This document shows positions 1 through 9,228 of a stretch of DNA of 64,000 nt, piece after piece. A model generated the notes under the pieces. It was not told the DNA's origin. It searched no databases and worked only from the letters and a program-made list of their open reading frames with translations. The stretch is from Argonema antarcticum A004/B2 (GTDB lineage: Bacteria; Cyanobacteriota; Cyanobacteriia; Cyanobacteriales; Aerosakkonemataceae). The DNA lies in the NCBI RefSeq assembly GCF_023333585.1, contig NZ_JAIQZN010000031.1, positions 1-64,000 on the forward strand. The letters run 5' to 3'. A program made the translations under genes and the position numbers. The first letter of the stretch is position 1. Each line of letters opens with the position of its first letter.

Positions 1-73
1 GATGGGGTGCTGCCGACAGTCCCAGATGAAACAGGAAGTTTTTGTTAATGAATGTTAGCAAAAATCGAACGGC

Positions 74-400
74 TTAATGCTTAATCGCCTCACGTTGAGA
101 ATAAATTTCTTCCAAAAGCAGGTCGCGGAGTTCGTCAGTAATATCATCGGGAGGATTGCCAGCCAGCGCCCGTCCAATCAGACGTTCTGCATCACGAAGT
201 TCACTACACTCGATCGCAAGCACTGCTGCACTGCGATGTAAAACCGAGCGAGTTGGTTCTAAGTCAAATCGATCGGCAACTAGATCCGCTGCCGCCCGTT
301 CTTTGGTAAAAGCAGCCCTAGAGAGCGCGATAACCGTCTCAGCATCTAGCTTGAACTTAAAACCCAGAAGTGGGGGGCTGCTTCCGGCACTAAATACCAT
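74..400 (-). CDS. Small conserved cyanobacterial protein, function unknown
   Basis: A protein of about 108 residues. I chose the ATG at 400 because it overlaps the end of the upstream gene by 11 bp, as in a coupled operon; the frame is open further upstream but that stretch is antisense to the neighbour. The sequence is helical, with a core around ERLIGRALAGNPPDDITDEL that resembles the last part of a family I remember from many cyanobacteria, where a longer protein ends in a similar segment. It may therefore be a shortened relative. No catalytic motif is visible and no function is assigned. Confidence 0.55.
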   Translation of the reverse strand: MVFSAGSSPPLLGFKFKLDAETVIALSRAAFTKERAAADLVADRFDLEPTRSVLHRSAAVLAIECSELRDAERLIGRALAGNPPDDITDELRDLLLEEIYSQREAIKH

Positions 401-617
401 TCTCATCCAGATAGGCTTTAATCCCCGCTTCCAGATCCTGAAACGCCTCTTCCATGCTGGGATAGCTGTCTTTGCCTTCATAAACGGTTCCGCCCCAATC
501 GTATGCCCGAACAAAGGACGAAATTACCTCATGCTCCCCAATTTCAATCCAGCCAATTTCTTCAACAAATCGATGGATGGTTGGGTATTGTTTTTCAAAG
601 GTTTTAGATTTTGGCAT
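390..617 (-). CDS. Small conserved cyanobacterial protein (75 aa), function unknown
   Basis: The protein starts with MPKSKTFEKQYPTI and carries a core EEIGWIEIGEHE, then YEGKDSYPSMEEAFQDLE. I recognise this pattern from short acidic proteins common in cyanobacterial genomes, all uncharacterised. It is the first gene of a two-gene minus-strand unit, with the 74-400 gene overlapping its end. No membrane segment or catalytic motif is seen. Confidence 0.65.
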   Translation of the reverse strand: MPKSKTFEKQYPTIHRFVEEIGWIEIGEHEVISSFVRAYDWGGTVYEGKDSYPSMEEAFQDLEAGIKAYLDENGI

Positions 618-882
618 TGGTCTTTACTAATTCGAGCGCCTTCCAAAATTTTATAGGCTTTGGGCAATCGCTTCGGTAGCATTCTGGTTCTTGGTTCTCC
701 AGCCCTTCCCACTTCATATTAATGAATTTTAAAAAGCCAGCTTTTCAAGGATAATCAAATTTTGGCTTAATGCCTAACAAAATCATAATTTAATACATAC
801 AAATAATAAAAATATCAATCTTAGCCGCTAACGCGAATTATTAATATAGTTTGATTTAAAACAACAAAATCTTAGCATTTAT

Positions 883-2679
883 ATGACTACTTTCCCACAT
901 AGCATCCCAATACCCGTGGTGGAATACGAGCTAATTACCAACCCTTCGAGACTATCTGAAGTCCTGCTACCTCTACTGAAAGCTCGCGTTCTCGCCATAG
1001 ACACGGAAACCACCGGGTTAGACCCACTGAGCGATCGCATTCGACTCATCCAAATAGCAATCCCCAAACATCCAGTAGTAATTATCGACTTAGCTGCTAT
1101 TTCAATCCACAAACTTTCCCCTTTGAAACAACTTTTAAATAATAATGCTGTCAAAGTATTTCAGAATGGTAAGTTCGACTGGCAGGTATTAGAAATAGCC
1201 GGATTAAGACCAAAAGGGCCATTTTTTGATGTCATGTTAGCCAGTCAAGTTCTGCGATCGGGCCTTAAAAAAGACCACGATCTAAAATCTTTGGCTCTGG
1301 AATTTTTAGGCATTAAACTTGATAAAAGCCTACAATCGAGTAACTTTGCAGGAAAACTTTCAACTTCTCAATTAGAATATGCAGCTTTGGATGCTTTTAT
1401 CCTGCTGAAACTGAGAGCGCGGCTAATTTCTAAATTGCGAAATGCCAGGTTACTAGAAACTGCCAAAATGGAATTTGCAGCGATGCCTGCTGTTGCTGAA
1501 ATGGAATTAAATGGAATGCTACTGGATGTACAAGAGTGGCATTTACTCAGTGAAGAACTAAACCAAAAAAAGCAAACAACACTGGCAGAATTAGTAAAAG
1601 CTGGTCTAAAACCAGCCCCTAGCGCACAACTTTCCCTATTTCCAGAGATAACGGAAACTATCAACCCCCGCTCGTCAACACAAGTTTTAAACGCTCTTCA
1701 CGCCCTTAATATTCCCATTCAATCAACCAGCAAAAGCGAACTTATTCCTCTTGCTCGTCAATACCCAATTATCCAGTTGTTGCTAAATTATCGGAAATTA
1801 GCATCTTTGTGTTCCAACTTTGCTGAAGCATTACCGAAACACATTCATCCGATAACTGGAAGAATTCACCCCAGCTATCGACAATGCGGTGCGCGTTCAG
1901 GACGCTTCAGTTGCAAAAAGCCAAACCTACAAAACGTTCCCAGAAATTGTACGGCTAAGGGAATGCGTACTTGCTTTATTTCCGCTCCAGGTTATCAAAT
2001 TATCAAAGCTGATTACAGCCAAATCGAGCTAAGGATTGTCGCTGAAATATCTGGCGATCGGCGAATGCTTGATGCCTACTCTAAAGGTGAAGATTTGCAT
2101 ACTTTAACGGCATCTTTGATTACGGGTAAAACATTAGAGGAGGTAACTTCAGAAGATAGACGCATTGCTAAATCAGTTAATTTCGGATTAATTTACGGCA
2201 TGGGTGCTGCCAAATTGCAAGCTTATGCTGAGGAAAAGTATGATGTCCTTTTGACTTTCGAGGAAGCTAAACAATTCAGAATACGATTCTTTCAAGCTTA
2301 TTCTGGAGTTAAAAGATGGCACGAGAGAATTAGGAGAACGGTGTATGTAAAAGATATCAAGCAAATCCGTACAATTGGCGGACGCAGAAGACGGTGGTCT
2401 AAGAAACCCAGGCTTTCCGAGTTGCTAAATCACCCGGTTCAAGGAACTTCGGCTGATATGTTGAAAGTTGCGATCGCTCGTCTGTTCAAAGTGCTACCAA
2501 AAACTGGAGCTAAGTTAATCGGTGTGGTACATGATGAAATTTTGTTAGAGTGTCCGCAAACAACTTTAAAAAGAACCAGCCACATTCTAAAAAAAGTCAT
2601 GGTGGAAGCAGGGGAGTTGTATTTGCAGCAAGTTCCAGTTGAAGTAGAGGTAACTATTTCTTCGTCGTGGGCAAGTTGA
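883..2679 (+). CDS. Family A DNA polymerase with 3'-5' exonuclease domain
   Basis: A 598-residue protein with two domains. The N-terminal DnaQ-like exonuclease has Exo I DTETTGLD (D40, E42), Exo II NGKFDW (D99) and Exo III YAALD (Y166, D170), so the nuclease looks intact. The polymerase domain runs from about 300 to the end, with a thumb/palm segment GARSGRF, motif A DYSQIELR (D377), the O-helix RRIAKSVNFGLIYG (426-439) and motif C VHDE (549-552). There is no 5'-3' FEN domain, unlike chromosomal PolA (about 900 residues). This short form is typical of plasmid and phage polymerases, so it probably replicates or repairs the plasmid itself. Confidence 0.93.
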   Translation: MTTFPHSIPIPVVEYELITNPSRLSEVLLPLLKARVLAIDTETTGLDPLSDRIRLIQIAIPKHPVVIIDLAAISIHKLSPLKQLLNNNAVKVFQNGKFDWQVLEIAGLRPKGPFFDVMLASQVLRSGLKKDHDLKSLALEFLGIKLDKSLQSSNFAGKLSTSQLEYAALDAFILLKLRARLISKLRNARLLETAKMEFAAMPAVAEMELNGMLLDVQEWHLLSEELNQKKQTTLAELVKAGLKPAPSAQLSLFPEITETINPRSSTQVLNALHALNIPIQSTSKSELIPLARQYPIIQLLLNYRKLASLCSNFAEALPKHIHPITGRIHPSYRQCGARSGRFSCKKPNLQNVPRNCTAKGMRTCFISAPGYQIIKADYSQIELRIVAEISGDRRMLDAYSKGEDLHTLTASLITGKTLEEVTSEDRRIAKSVNFGLIYGMGAAKLQAYAEEKYDVLLTFEEAKQFRIRFFQAYSGVKRWHERIRRTVYVKDIKQIRTIGGRRRRWSKKPRLSELLNHPVQGTSADMLKVAIARLFKVLPKTGAKLIGVVHDEILLECPQTTLKRTSHILKKVMVEAGELYLQQVPVEVEVTISSSWAS

Positions 2680-2916
2680 AAGCATCTATTGAGGCTATGC
2701 TGGGTAGTGTGGATGGAAGTTCGACTTTCATTACCGTGGATCTAAGAAAGCTAGCTGATGTTCTTGCCCGTCACTCGCTACAGATAATCTTTTCTAAATT
2801 AAGGCTTTCCGATAGGCAGCTGCTCAAAGGGTACCCTATTTTTCCGGATTGCTAGAGTGACCAATGTATAAGGCAGAAAGGAAAGTGCTGTAACAAAGTA
2901 ACAAAGGACACCGGAT

Positions 2917-4206
2917 GTGCCACTAGATGTAAAGAAGTTCTACCAGGTCTGCAATCCAAGCCCTCTTGACTTGAGGAATGCTCAAGAACGTAAGTACTAT
3001 ATCGATTTTTCCTCTGTACGCGGTGGCAATATTATCAAGGAGTTGATGCGAACCATCGACCTCTCACCGAATATGGCAACTTGCCAATTGTTTACAGGAC
3101 ACATCGGCTGTGGCAAATCTACGGAGTTGCAACAACTCAAGGTTGACCTAGAGAAGGAGAACTTTCACGTAGTTTACGTTGAATCCGGCCAAGTTTTGGA
3201 AACGGGGGACGTTGATGTTACCGATATCATGCTGGCGATCGCACAGTCAGTGAGTGAAAGTCTGGAAGCGATTGAAATTAAGCTGAGGACAGGATACTTT
3301 GTTAATCTGTTTCGCGAAATAGCAGGGATTCTGCAAACACCCATTGAAATCGGCGATGTAGAGTTTTCTGTAGGCATTGCCAAGATTACTGCTCAAACTA
3401 AAGATAGCCCTAAGCTTCGCAATCAGTTAAGAGCCTGTTTGGAACCGCGCACGAAAGATATTATTGAGGCGATTAACCACGATATGCTGGCATTGGCTCA
3501 GGAAAAACTCAAGGGGATTGGCAAAATAGGACTGGTAGTAATTGTCGATGGTCTTGACAAATTAACTAACGTGCAGACACAAGTAGGTAGCCTCCTGCCA
3601 GAATATCTATTCGTAGACAGGGGCGAACAGTTAAATCGCCTGAATTGCCATGTCGTCTATACTATTCCGCTCGGGTTGATTTTTTCTAAGTCTTTGCAAA
3701 GACTGACAAATATCTTTGGCGCACACCCCAAGGTATTGCCGATGGTGCCGGTGCAACTCAGACAAGGCGGTGACTGCCCAGAAGGAATGGCGCTGTTGCA
3801 ACAGATGGTAATGGCGAGAGCTTTTCCTGATGCCAATTCGGTGCAGCGGCTCGATTTAATATCCCAGGTTTTTGATAGTCCTGCAACTTTAGAGCGACTG
3901 TGCCGCGTCAGTGGTGGTCATGTGCGGAATTTGCTGATGCTGATCCGCAAGTGTATTGAGGACAAAGATCCACCGCTTTCCCACAATTGCATCGAGAAAG
4001 CGATCCGGGCAAGCTGGAATCAGTTAAACGGCACAATTAACGAGGATGAGTGGGATTTACTGCGTCAAGTGAGGAAAACAAAAACCATAGCAGGACTAGA
4101 ACAATACCAAACTCTCGTGCGTAATTTGTTTGTGTTTGAATATCAAGATGATGATGGGTCTTGGTTTGATGTCAATCCGATTTTGCTAGGAGGGAGAACG
4201 TTTTAG
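2917..4206 (+). CDS. P-loop ATPase, first gene of a three-gene STAND-type operon
   Basis: A 429-residue AAA/STAND-like ATPase. The start is a GTG at 2917 with AAAGGA about nine bases upstream. Walker A is GHIGCGKST (61-69) and Walker B is LVVIVDGLD (206-214). The C-terminal third is helical, with a winged-helix-like look (RLCRVSGGHVRNLLMLIRK). Its end is two bases from the next start, and the third gene follows 17 bp after the second, so the three are one transcription unit. The set probably senses a signal and assembles. Which gene acts as sensor and which as effector is not evident from the sequence. Confidence 0.8.
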   Translation: MPLDVKKFYQVCNPSPLDLRNAQERKYYIDFSSVRGGNIIKELMRTIDLSPNMATCQLFTGHIGCGKSTELQQLKVDLEKENFHVVYVESGQVLETGDVDVTDIMLAIAQSVSESLEAIEIKLRTGYFVNLFREIAGILQTPIEIGDVEFSVGIAKITAQTKDSPKLRNQLRACLEPRTKDIIEAINHDMLALAQEKLKGIGKIGLVVIVDGLDKLTNVQTQVGSLLPEYLFVDRGEQLNRLNCHVVYTIPLGLIFSKSLQRLTNIFGAHPKVLPMVPVQLRQGGDCPEGMALLQQMVMARAFPDANSVQRLDLISQVFDSPATLERLCRVSGGHVRNLLMLIRKCIEDKDPPLSHNCIEKAIRASWNQLNGTINEDEWDLLRQVRKTKTIAGLEQYQTLVRNLFVFEYQDDDGSWFDVNPILLGGRTF

Positions 4207-4208
4207 TT

Positions 4209-5567
4209 ATGGCTAATTTATCAGAGATGGAAATTAACCAGCCTTCGTTGCAGGCTTTGATCAAAGCCATTAAGCTTTCTCAAGGGCAATTTCAACTGAG
4301 GTTGCTGCGGTGCAACTATAAGGATTTGCGCGATCGCATAATCCAACAACTGCGAGAGCAATTTCCTATTGAGATTCGAGAGCTTGTCTTGCCTAAAACT
4401 GTCAAAAGTCTCTACGCAACCATCCAAGCAAACCTGAGAGATGGGCAGACACAAGCCTTGATCGTATCTGGTTTAGAATCAGCTCTCGACCTTGATGCCG
4501 TTCTGGCTTCTAGTAACAATATACGGGAAGAGTTTCGTAATTTTCGATTTCCGCTGCTGGTTTGGGTTAATAATGACCTGTTGCGAAAGTTTTACCGCTT
4601 AGTGCCAGATTTTACGAATTGGGCAACAATAACTGACTTTACTCTTACTCCTGATGAAGTGGAGAAATTGCTCAAACGAAAGGATAAGCAATTATTTGAT
4701 ATCAATTTAAGTGTTAATCCAGAAGATCGCTCAGAACTAGAAGCCGCTAGGCAAGATTTGCTCGAATCTGGAAAAACATTAGTACCCAATTTAGAAGCTA
4801 GTCTGGAATTTGGTTTGGGTTTATGTGCTTTGGAGAATAACCAAATAGATGGTGCCTTAGCCCATTACAATAAAAGCTTGTCTTTTTGGAAGTATAATAA
4901 TAATTTTGAACGGCAAGTAATTTTGCGGCTTAATATAGCTAAATGCTATGAGCTTCAGGCAGAACAAAACCGAGCGAAAAAAGAGCTTTATTTAAAAAAA
5001 GCCATTGACAATCTTCAACAATGCCTTGATTTATTCAACGAAGCGCGACGTACAGATTTAGTTGCTGAGCATATTGGTAAACTCGGCGAAGTTTGGCGAC
5101 GCTTACAAAAATGGAACAAGTTACAGGCTCTTGCTGAAGAAGCCTTGAAATTGCATCAAGATTTTCGTTATTCGAGACAACTAGCTCAAGATTATGGCTT
5201 TTTGGCAGAGGTTGCTTTAAAGAAGGAATCTTGGAAAGAAGCAAAGGAATATGCTGAAAAAGCAATTTCAATTAATGATATAAAACCGACTAAACAGGCT
5301 TTATATCAATTTCTTTTAGCTAATTCACAATTTCATTTAGGTGAATTTGATAAAGCTGTAAGCAACTTAGAGAGTGCCAGAGATAAAAGCGAACCTCACT
5401 CCGATCCACTGCTTTACATTGACATTTTAGAGAAGTTGCGAGCGCTCCGTTTTGAACAAGGGGAATATCGCGAAGCTTTTCGGATTAAGCAAGAAAAAAT
5501 AACAATTGAACATCAGTATGGTTTTCGAGCTTTCATTGGGGCATCTGCGCTACCTTGTAGAAAATAA
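4209..5567 (+). CDS. TPR protein with a degenerate ATPase-like N-terminus
   Basis: A 452-residue protein. The first 160 residues look like an ATPase core without a P-loop: a LLVWVNNDLLRKF strand and LTPDEVEKLL helix resemble the middle of STAND NTPases. From about residue 195 there are repeated helical pairs (ALENNQIDGALAHYNKSL, RLQKWNKLQALAEEALKL, ESWKEAKEYAEKAI) with TPR spacing. It sits between two intact ATPases of the same operon and is probably the adaptor that binds one or both. Confidence 0.75.
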   Translation: MANLSEMEINQPSLQALIKAIKLSQGQFQLRLLRCNYKDLRDRIIQQLREQFPIEIRELVLPKTVKSLYATIQANLRDGQTQALIVSGLESALDLDAVLASSNNIREEFRNFRFPLLVWVNNDLLRKFYRLVPDFTNWATITDFTLTPDEVEKLLKRKDKQLFDINLSVNPEDRSELEAARQDLLESGKTLVPNLEASLEFGLGLCALENNQIDGALAHYNKSLSFWKYNNNFERQVILRLNIAKCYELQAEQNRAKKELYLKKAIDNLQQCLDLFNEARRTDLVAEHIGKLGEVWRRLQKWNKLQALAEEALKLHQDFRYSRQLAQDYGFLAEVALKKESWKEAKEYAEKAISINDIKPTKQALYQFLLANSQFHLGEFDKAVSNLESARDKSEPHSDPLLYIDILEKLRALRFEQGEYREAFRIKQEKITIEHQYGFRAFIGASALPCRK

Positions 5568-5584
5568 AGGGTAAATTCCAAGAA

Positions 5585-8500
5585 ATGACAATTCCAGGTC
5601 GCGAACAAGAAGTTAACGAGTTAATCCAAAGAATTCGCAGTACAGAGCATAACCTGATTGTAATTCACGGTCAGTCAGGAGTCGGCAAAACTTCGATTTT
5701 AAATGCGGGGTTAATGCCTGTACTGCAACAGCAAGTAATTGGTCACTTAGAAACCTTACCAATCATGTTGCGAGTTTATCAAAATTGGGTAGGGGACTTG
5801 GGGAATAATTTGCAAAACGCTGTTAGGAAAGTTAGACCCAATAACTTACCTGGAACTCTTAATTCATTATATGCTATTAGCAAACAGTTGCAAAAAAATA
5901 CAAAACTTAACCTGATGACTGTTTTAATTTTTGACCAGATTGAAGAATTTTTGTTCTCTAAAAATAGAAAGGATAGAAACCTGTTTTATAAGTTTTTGAA
6001 CTATTGTCTACGAATTCCTTTTGTCAAAGTAATTTTGTCGTTGCGCGAAGATTATTTGCATTATTTATTGGAAGTAGAACGTCTCAAAAATTTAACCACA
6101 ATTAGAACCAGGATTTTTGACCCTAATATTCGCTATTATGTGGGTAATTTTTCACGAGAAAATGCTCGATCGGTTTTGCAGAGTTTGACAGACAGATCGC
6201 AGTTTTTTTTGGAGTATAATTTAATTAATAGATTGGTGGAAGATTTAGCTCGCGACGGGGAAGTACGCCCCATTGAGTTGCAAATATTAGGAGCGCAATT
6301 ACAAACAGAAAACATTCAAACTTTAGATAAATATCTTCAGTCTGGCAATCTTACAAACCTGAGAAAGAGATTTCTAGAAGAAGCCGTCACAGATTGCGGT
6401 ACTCCTAATGAAAATGCTGCTCGACTGGTTTTATATCTACTTACAGATGAAAATCAAAAACGTCCTCTGAAAACTCGTGTTGAATTAGCAACGGATTTGA
6501 CAACAGCAAATTTTGAATCAGAAGTCGATCAACTGGATTTTGTTTTAGAGGTTTTAGTGGGTTCAGGGCTTGTTATTGAGTTAAATATTTCCGAAGATTA
6601 TACTAAGCGCTATCAACTGGTTCATGACTATCTAGTTCTTTTCATCCGTCAGTCGCAACAAGCACAAGACTTAGAAAAACGGAGAAAAGAGAGGCAAAAA
6701 CTACAAGAAGCTGAGGAAAAGTTAAAGCGATCGCTACAATGGCAACGGAACTTGGCAATTTGGGGAGGCTCCGTGATGGCTATTCTGGCAGTTATAGCAG
6801 TAATATTTGGTGGGCAAGCAAATTATCAAAGAGAACAAGCACAAATTCAAAGAGAACAAGCACAAATTCAAAGGAAAAAAGCAGAAAGAAACCAGATCTA
6901 TGCTACTAGCAAAACTTCAGAAGCCCTTTTTGCCTCAAATCAAAGATTTGACGCACTCAAAGAAAGCATTAAAGCAGGAAAAGAACTGAAGAAACTGCCT
7001 TTGGCACAAAACGACCGTGAACTTCGCACTCAAGTTCAAACGTCATTACAGCAACCAGTTTACTGGTTAGTAGAACGCAATCGCTTGGAGACACGCCAGG
7101 GTTTGGGTTTGATCTGGGGTGTTACTTTCTCACATAATGGTGAGAGGATTGCCTCAGCTAGTTTTGACAAAACTGTAAATATTTGGCAGCGCGATGGTAA
7201 ACGGCTACAAACCCTCGAAGGGCATAAAGATAAAGTCTTGGGCGTCAGTTTCTCTCCTGACGATAGGAAAATTGCATCAGGTGATTTTGATGGGAGTGTG
7301 ATACTTTGGAAACGGGGCGCTAATGGTGAATTTAGTTTCGAGACAAAACTTGTAGATAAAAAAGATAAAGCGCATGGGGAAGGGGTTTATGCTACGGCTT
7401 TCTCGCCAGACGGTCAGATAATTGCCACCGCTAGTCGGGACAAAACAGTAAAACTATGGAAGCGAGATGGCACTTGGATAAAAACTTTAGACAAACATAC
7501 GGATGGTGTTAATAGTGTGGCTTTTTCACCCGATAGTCAGGTAATTGCCACCGCTAGTAGAGACAAAACGGTGAAACTTTGGACAAGGGAAGGGAATCTA
7601 CTAAAAACTTTCGAGGCCCATAAAGATTACGTCTGGGCTGTAGTTTGGTCGCCAACAAATGGTAATTTAATAGCTACTGCTGGTCGGGATAACTTGGTAA
7701 AACTTTGGCAAGTAAATGTTTCAGAACTCAAAAAATGTCAGAGTAGCAACATAATTTTCAACTCTAGTTGCAGGTCAAGTGGTAAGATTACTTCTACCAG
7801 TAAAGACAAAATAGTGAAGCTTGATAAAGAGTTTCAGGGGCATCGGGATAGGGTTTTAGACGTGAATTTTAGTCCAGATGGCAAGATTATTGCCTCTGCC
7901 AGTCAAGACAAAACCGTGAAGCTTTGGAAGCTTGACGGCACGTTGCTAGCAAATCTCAGCGGGCATACTAATGGGGTTTATTCTGTAAGTTTCTCTCCCG
8001 ACTGTCAAACCCTTGTCTCGTCAAGCGCTGACAACACCATGAAACTTTGGCAGCTTGATAGTAAAAGTGTTTCAGGTAACGGTAAAACCAGTTGTAGTGA
8101 CAGTACCATGCACCGTGGGCAACTAGGAAGCGGTGTGCTAAGAATCCTCAATTCTCATCGCGATAGGGTTAACCAGGTAAGTTTCTCGCCCGATGGTAAA
8201 ATAATTGCTACAGCCAGTCACGATAAAACGGTGAAACTCTGGAAACAGGACGGTACTTTGATACAGACTCTCAGCGGTCATACCGATCAAGTCTTTAGCG
8301 TAAATTTCTCACCCGATGGCGAAATGATTGCCTCAGCTGGCGCTGATAAAGATAAAACAGTGAAACTATGGACAAAAGAAGGCGATCAATTTAAGTTGTT
8401 CCAAACTCTTAAAGGAGCAAAAGATCAAATTTTGAGTGTGAGTTTCTCCCCTGACGGTAAGATGCTGGCTACGGGTAACAGGAAGAAAGATGTAAAAATT

Positions 8501-9175
8501 TGGCTGCGGAATGGCAAGGGTGAGTTTCTCCCACACCAAACCATAAAAGGTCATCGCGATTGGGTAAGGGGTGTAGCTTGGTCACCAAATAGTCGGATTC
8601 TTGCTTCGGCAAGTGATGACAACACAGTAAAGCTTTGGAAGCGGAACAGCAATGGCAAGTTTAGCTTATACAAAACCCTCGAAGGCCAGAATGGACATAA
8701 AAGTTGGGTTTATAGCGTTAGCTTCTCACCTGACGGGCAGCTAATTGCCACAACCAGTAATGACAAGACGGTAAAACTCTGGAAACAGGACGGCACTTAC
8801 ATCACAACTCTGACTGGGCATAACGATGAGGTTAATAGCGTTAGTTTCTCACACGATGGCAAAACGATCGCTACAGCCAGCGATGACAAGACAGTGAAAC
8901 TTTGGAACCGCGATGGGACTTTGCTCAAAACGCTTACTGGGCATAGTGATGAAATATTAAGCGTGAGTTTTTCACCCGATGACAAGACTCTTGCCTTGGG
9001 CAGTGCTGACAAAACTGCGATTCTATGGGATTTGGAAAAGCTAAACAACCTAGACAAGTTAGATGCTCTACTGGACCGCGGTTGCAATTGGCTGCGGGAT
9101 TATTTGAAGAATAACCCGAATGTGAGTCAGAGCGATCACACTCTCTGCGACAACCAAAACCCTCTGAGCAAATAA
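5585..9175 (+). CDS. nSTAND ATPase with 14 WD40 repeats and a membrane segment
   Basis: A 1196-residue protein. Walker A is GQSGVGKTS (29-37), and LIFDQIEEFL is a likely Walker B. A charged coiled coil leads into a hydrophobic helix at about 390-411, then an RE/QIQ-rich helix. From about 508 I count 14 WD40 units ending in KLW or similar, enough for two seven-bladed propellers. Units 5 and 7 carry insertions. The predicted layout is a membrane-tethered ATPase with a large ligand-binding propeller. Cyanobacterial WD40-STAND proteins of this kind are mostly uncharacterised; several bacterial STAND proteins are antiphage sensors. The near-identical blades suggest recent internal duplication. Confidence 0.85.
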   Translation: MTIPGREQEVNELIQRIRSTEHNLIVIHGQSGVGKTSILNAGLMPVLQQQVIGHLETLPIMLRVYQNWVGDLGNNLQNAVRKVRPNNLPGTLNSLYAISKQLQKNTKLNLMTVLIFDQIEEFLFSKNRKDRNLFYKFLNYCLRIPFVKVILSLREDYLHYLLEVERLKNLTTIRTRIFDPNIRYYVGNFSRENARSVLQSLTDRSQFFLEYNLINRLVEDLARDGEVRPIELQILGAQLQTENIQTLDKYLQSGNLTNLRKRFLEEAVTDCGTPNENAARLVLYLLTDENQKRPLKTRVELATDLTTANFESEVDQLDFVLEVLVGSGLVIELNISEDYTKRYQLVHDYLVLFIRQSQQAQDLEKRRKERQKLQEAEEKLKRSLQWQRNLAIWGGSVMAILAVIAVIFGGQANYQREQAQIQREQAQIQRKKAERNQIYATSKTSEALFASNQRFDALKESIKAGKELKKLPLAQNDRELRTQVQTSLQQPVYWLVERNRLETRQGLGLIWGVTFSHNGERIASASFDKTVNIWQRDGKRLQTLEGHKDKVLGVSFSPDDRKIASGDFDGSVILWKRGANGEFSFETKLVDKKDKAHGEGVYATAFSPDGQIIATASRDKTVKLWKRDGTWIKTLDKHTDGVNSVAFSPDSQVIATASRDKTVKLWTREGNLLKTFEAHKDYVWAVVWSPTNGNLIATAGRDNLVKLWQVNVSELKKCQSSNIIFNSSCRSSGKITSTSKDKIVKLDKEFQGHRDRVLDVNFSPDGKIIASASQDKTVKLWKLDGTLLANLSGHTNGVYSVSFSPDCQTLVSSSADNTMKLWQLDSKSVSGNGKTSCSDSTMHRGQLGSGVLRILNSHRDRVNQVSFSPDGKIIATASHDKTVKLWKQDGTLIQTLSGHTDQVFSVNFSPDGEMIASAGADKDKTVKLWTKEGDQFKLFQTLKGAKDQILSVSFSPDGKMLATGNRKKDVKIWLRNGKGEFLPHQTIKGHRDWVRGVAWSPNSRILASASDDNTVKLWKRNSNGKFSLYKTLEGQNGHKSWVYSVSFSPDGQLIATTSNDKTVKLWKQDGTYITTLTGHNDEVNSVSFSHDGKTIATASDDKTVKLWNRDGTLLKTLTGHSDEILSVSFSPDDKTLALGSADKTAILWDLEKLNNLDKLDALLDRGCNWLRDYLKNNPNVSQSDHTLCDNQNPLSK

Positions 9176-9228
9176 AAGCGTCTTTTTTCACCATTTTATA
9201 CTGCAAGTTACAAAGGTACACCGTTCAA

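Noticed and set aside
156-712. Plus- and minus-strand frames over the first two small genes (156-656, 524-712)
   Set aside because: They mirror the coding strand of the real minus-strand genes, lack family resemblance, and the 524-712 frame has no RBS.
2667-2855. 62-residue GTG-start frame after the DNA polymerase
   Set aside because: It overlaps the polymerase end, lacks a clear SD and has no recognised family. It could be real but I cannot support it.
6807-6989. Lysine-rich frame inside the WD40 gene
   Set aside because: It is the alternate frame of the QIQREQA repeat; no RBS.
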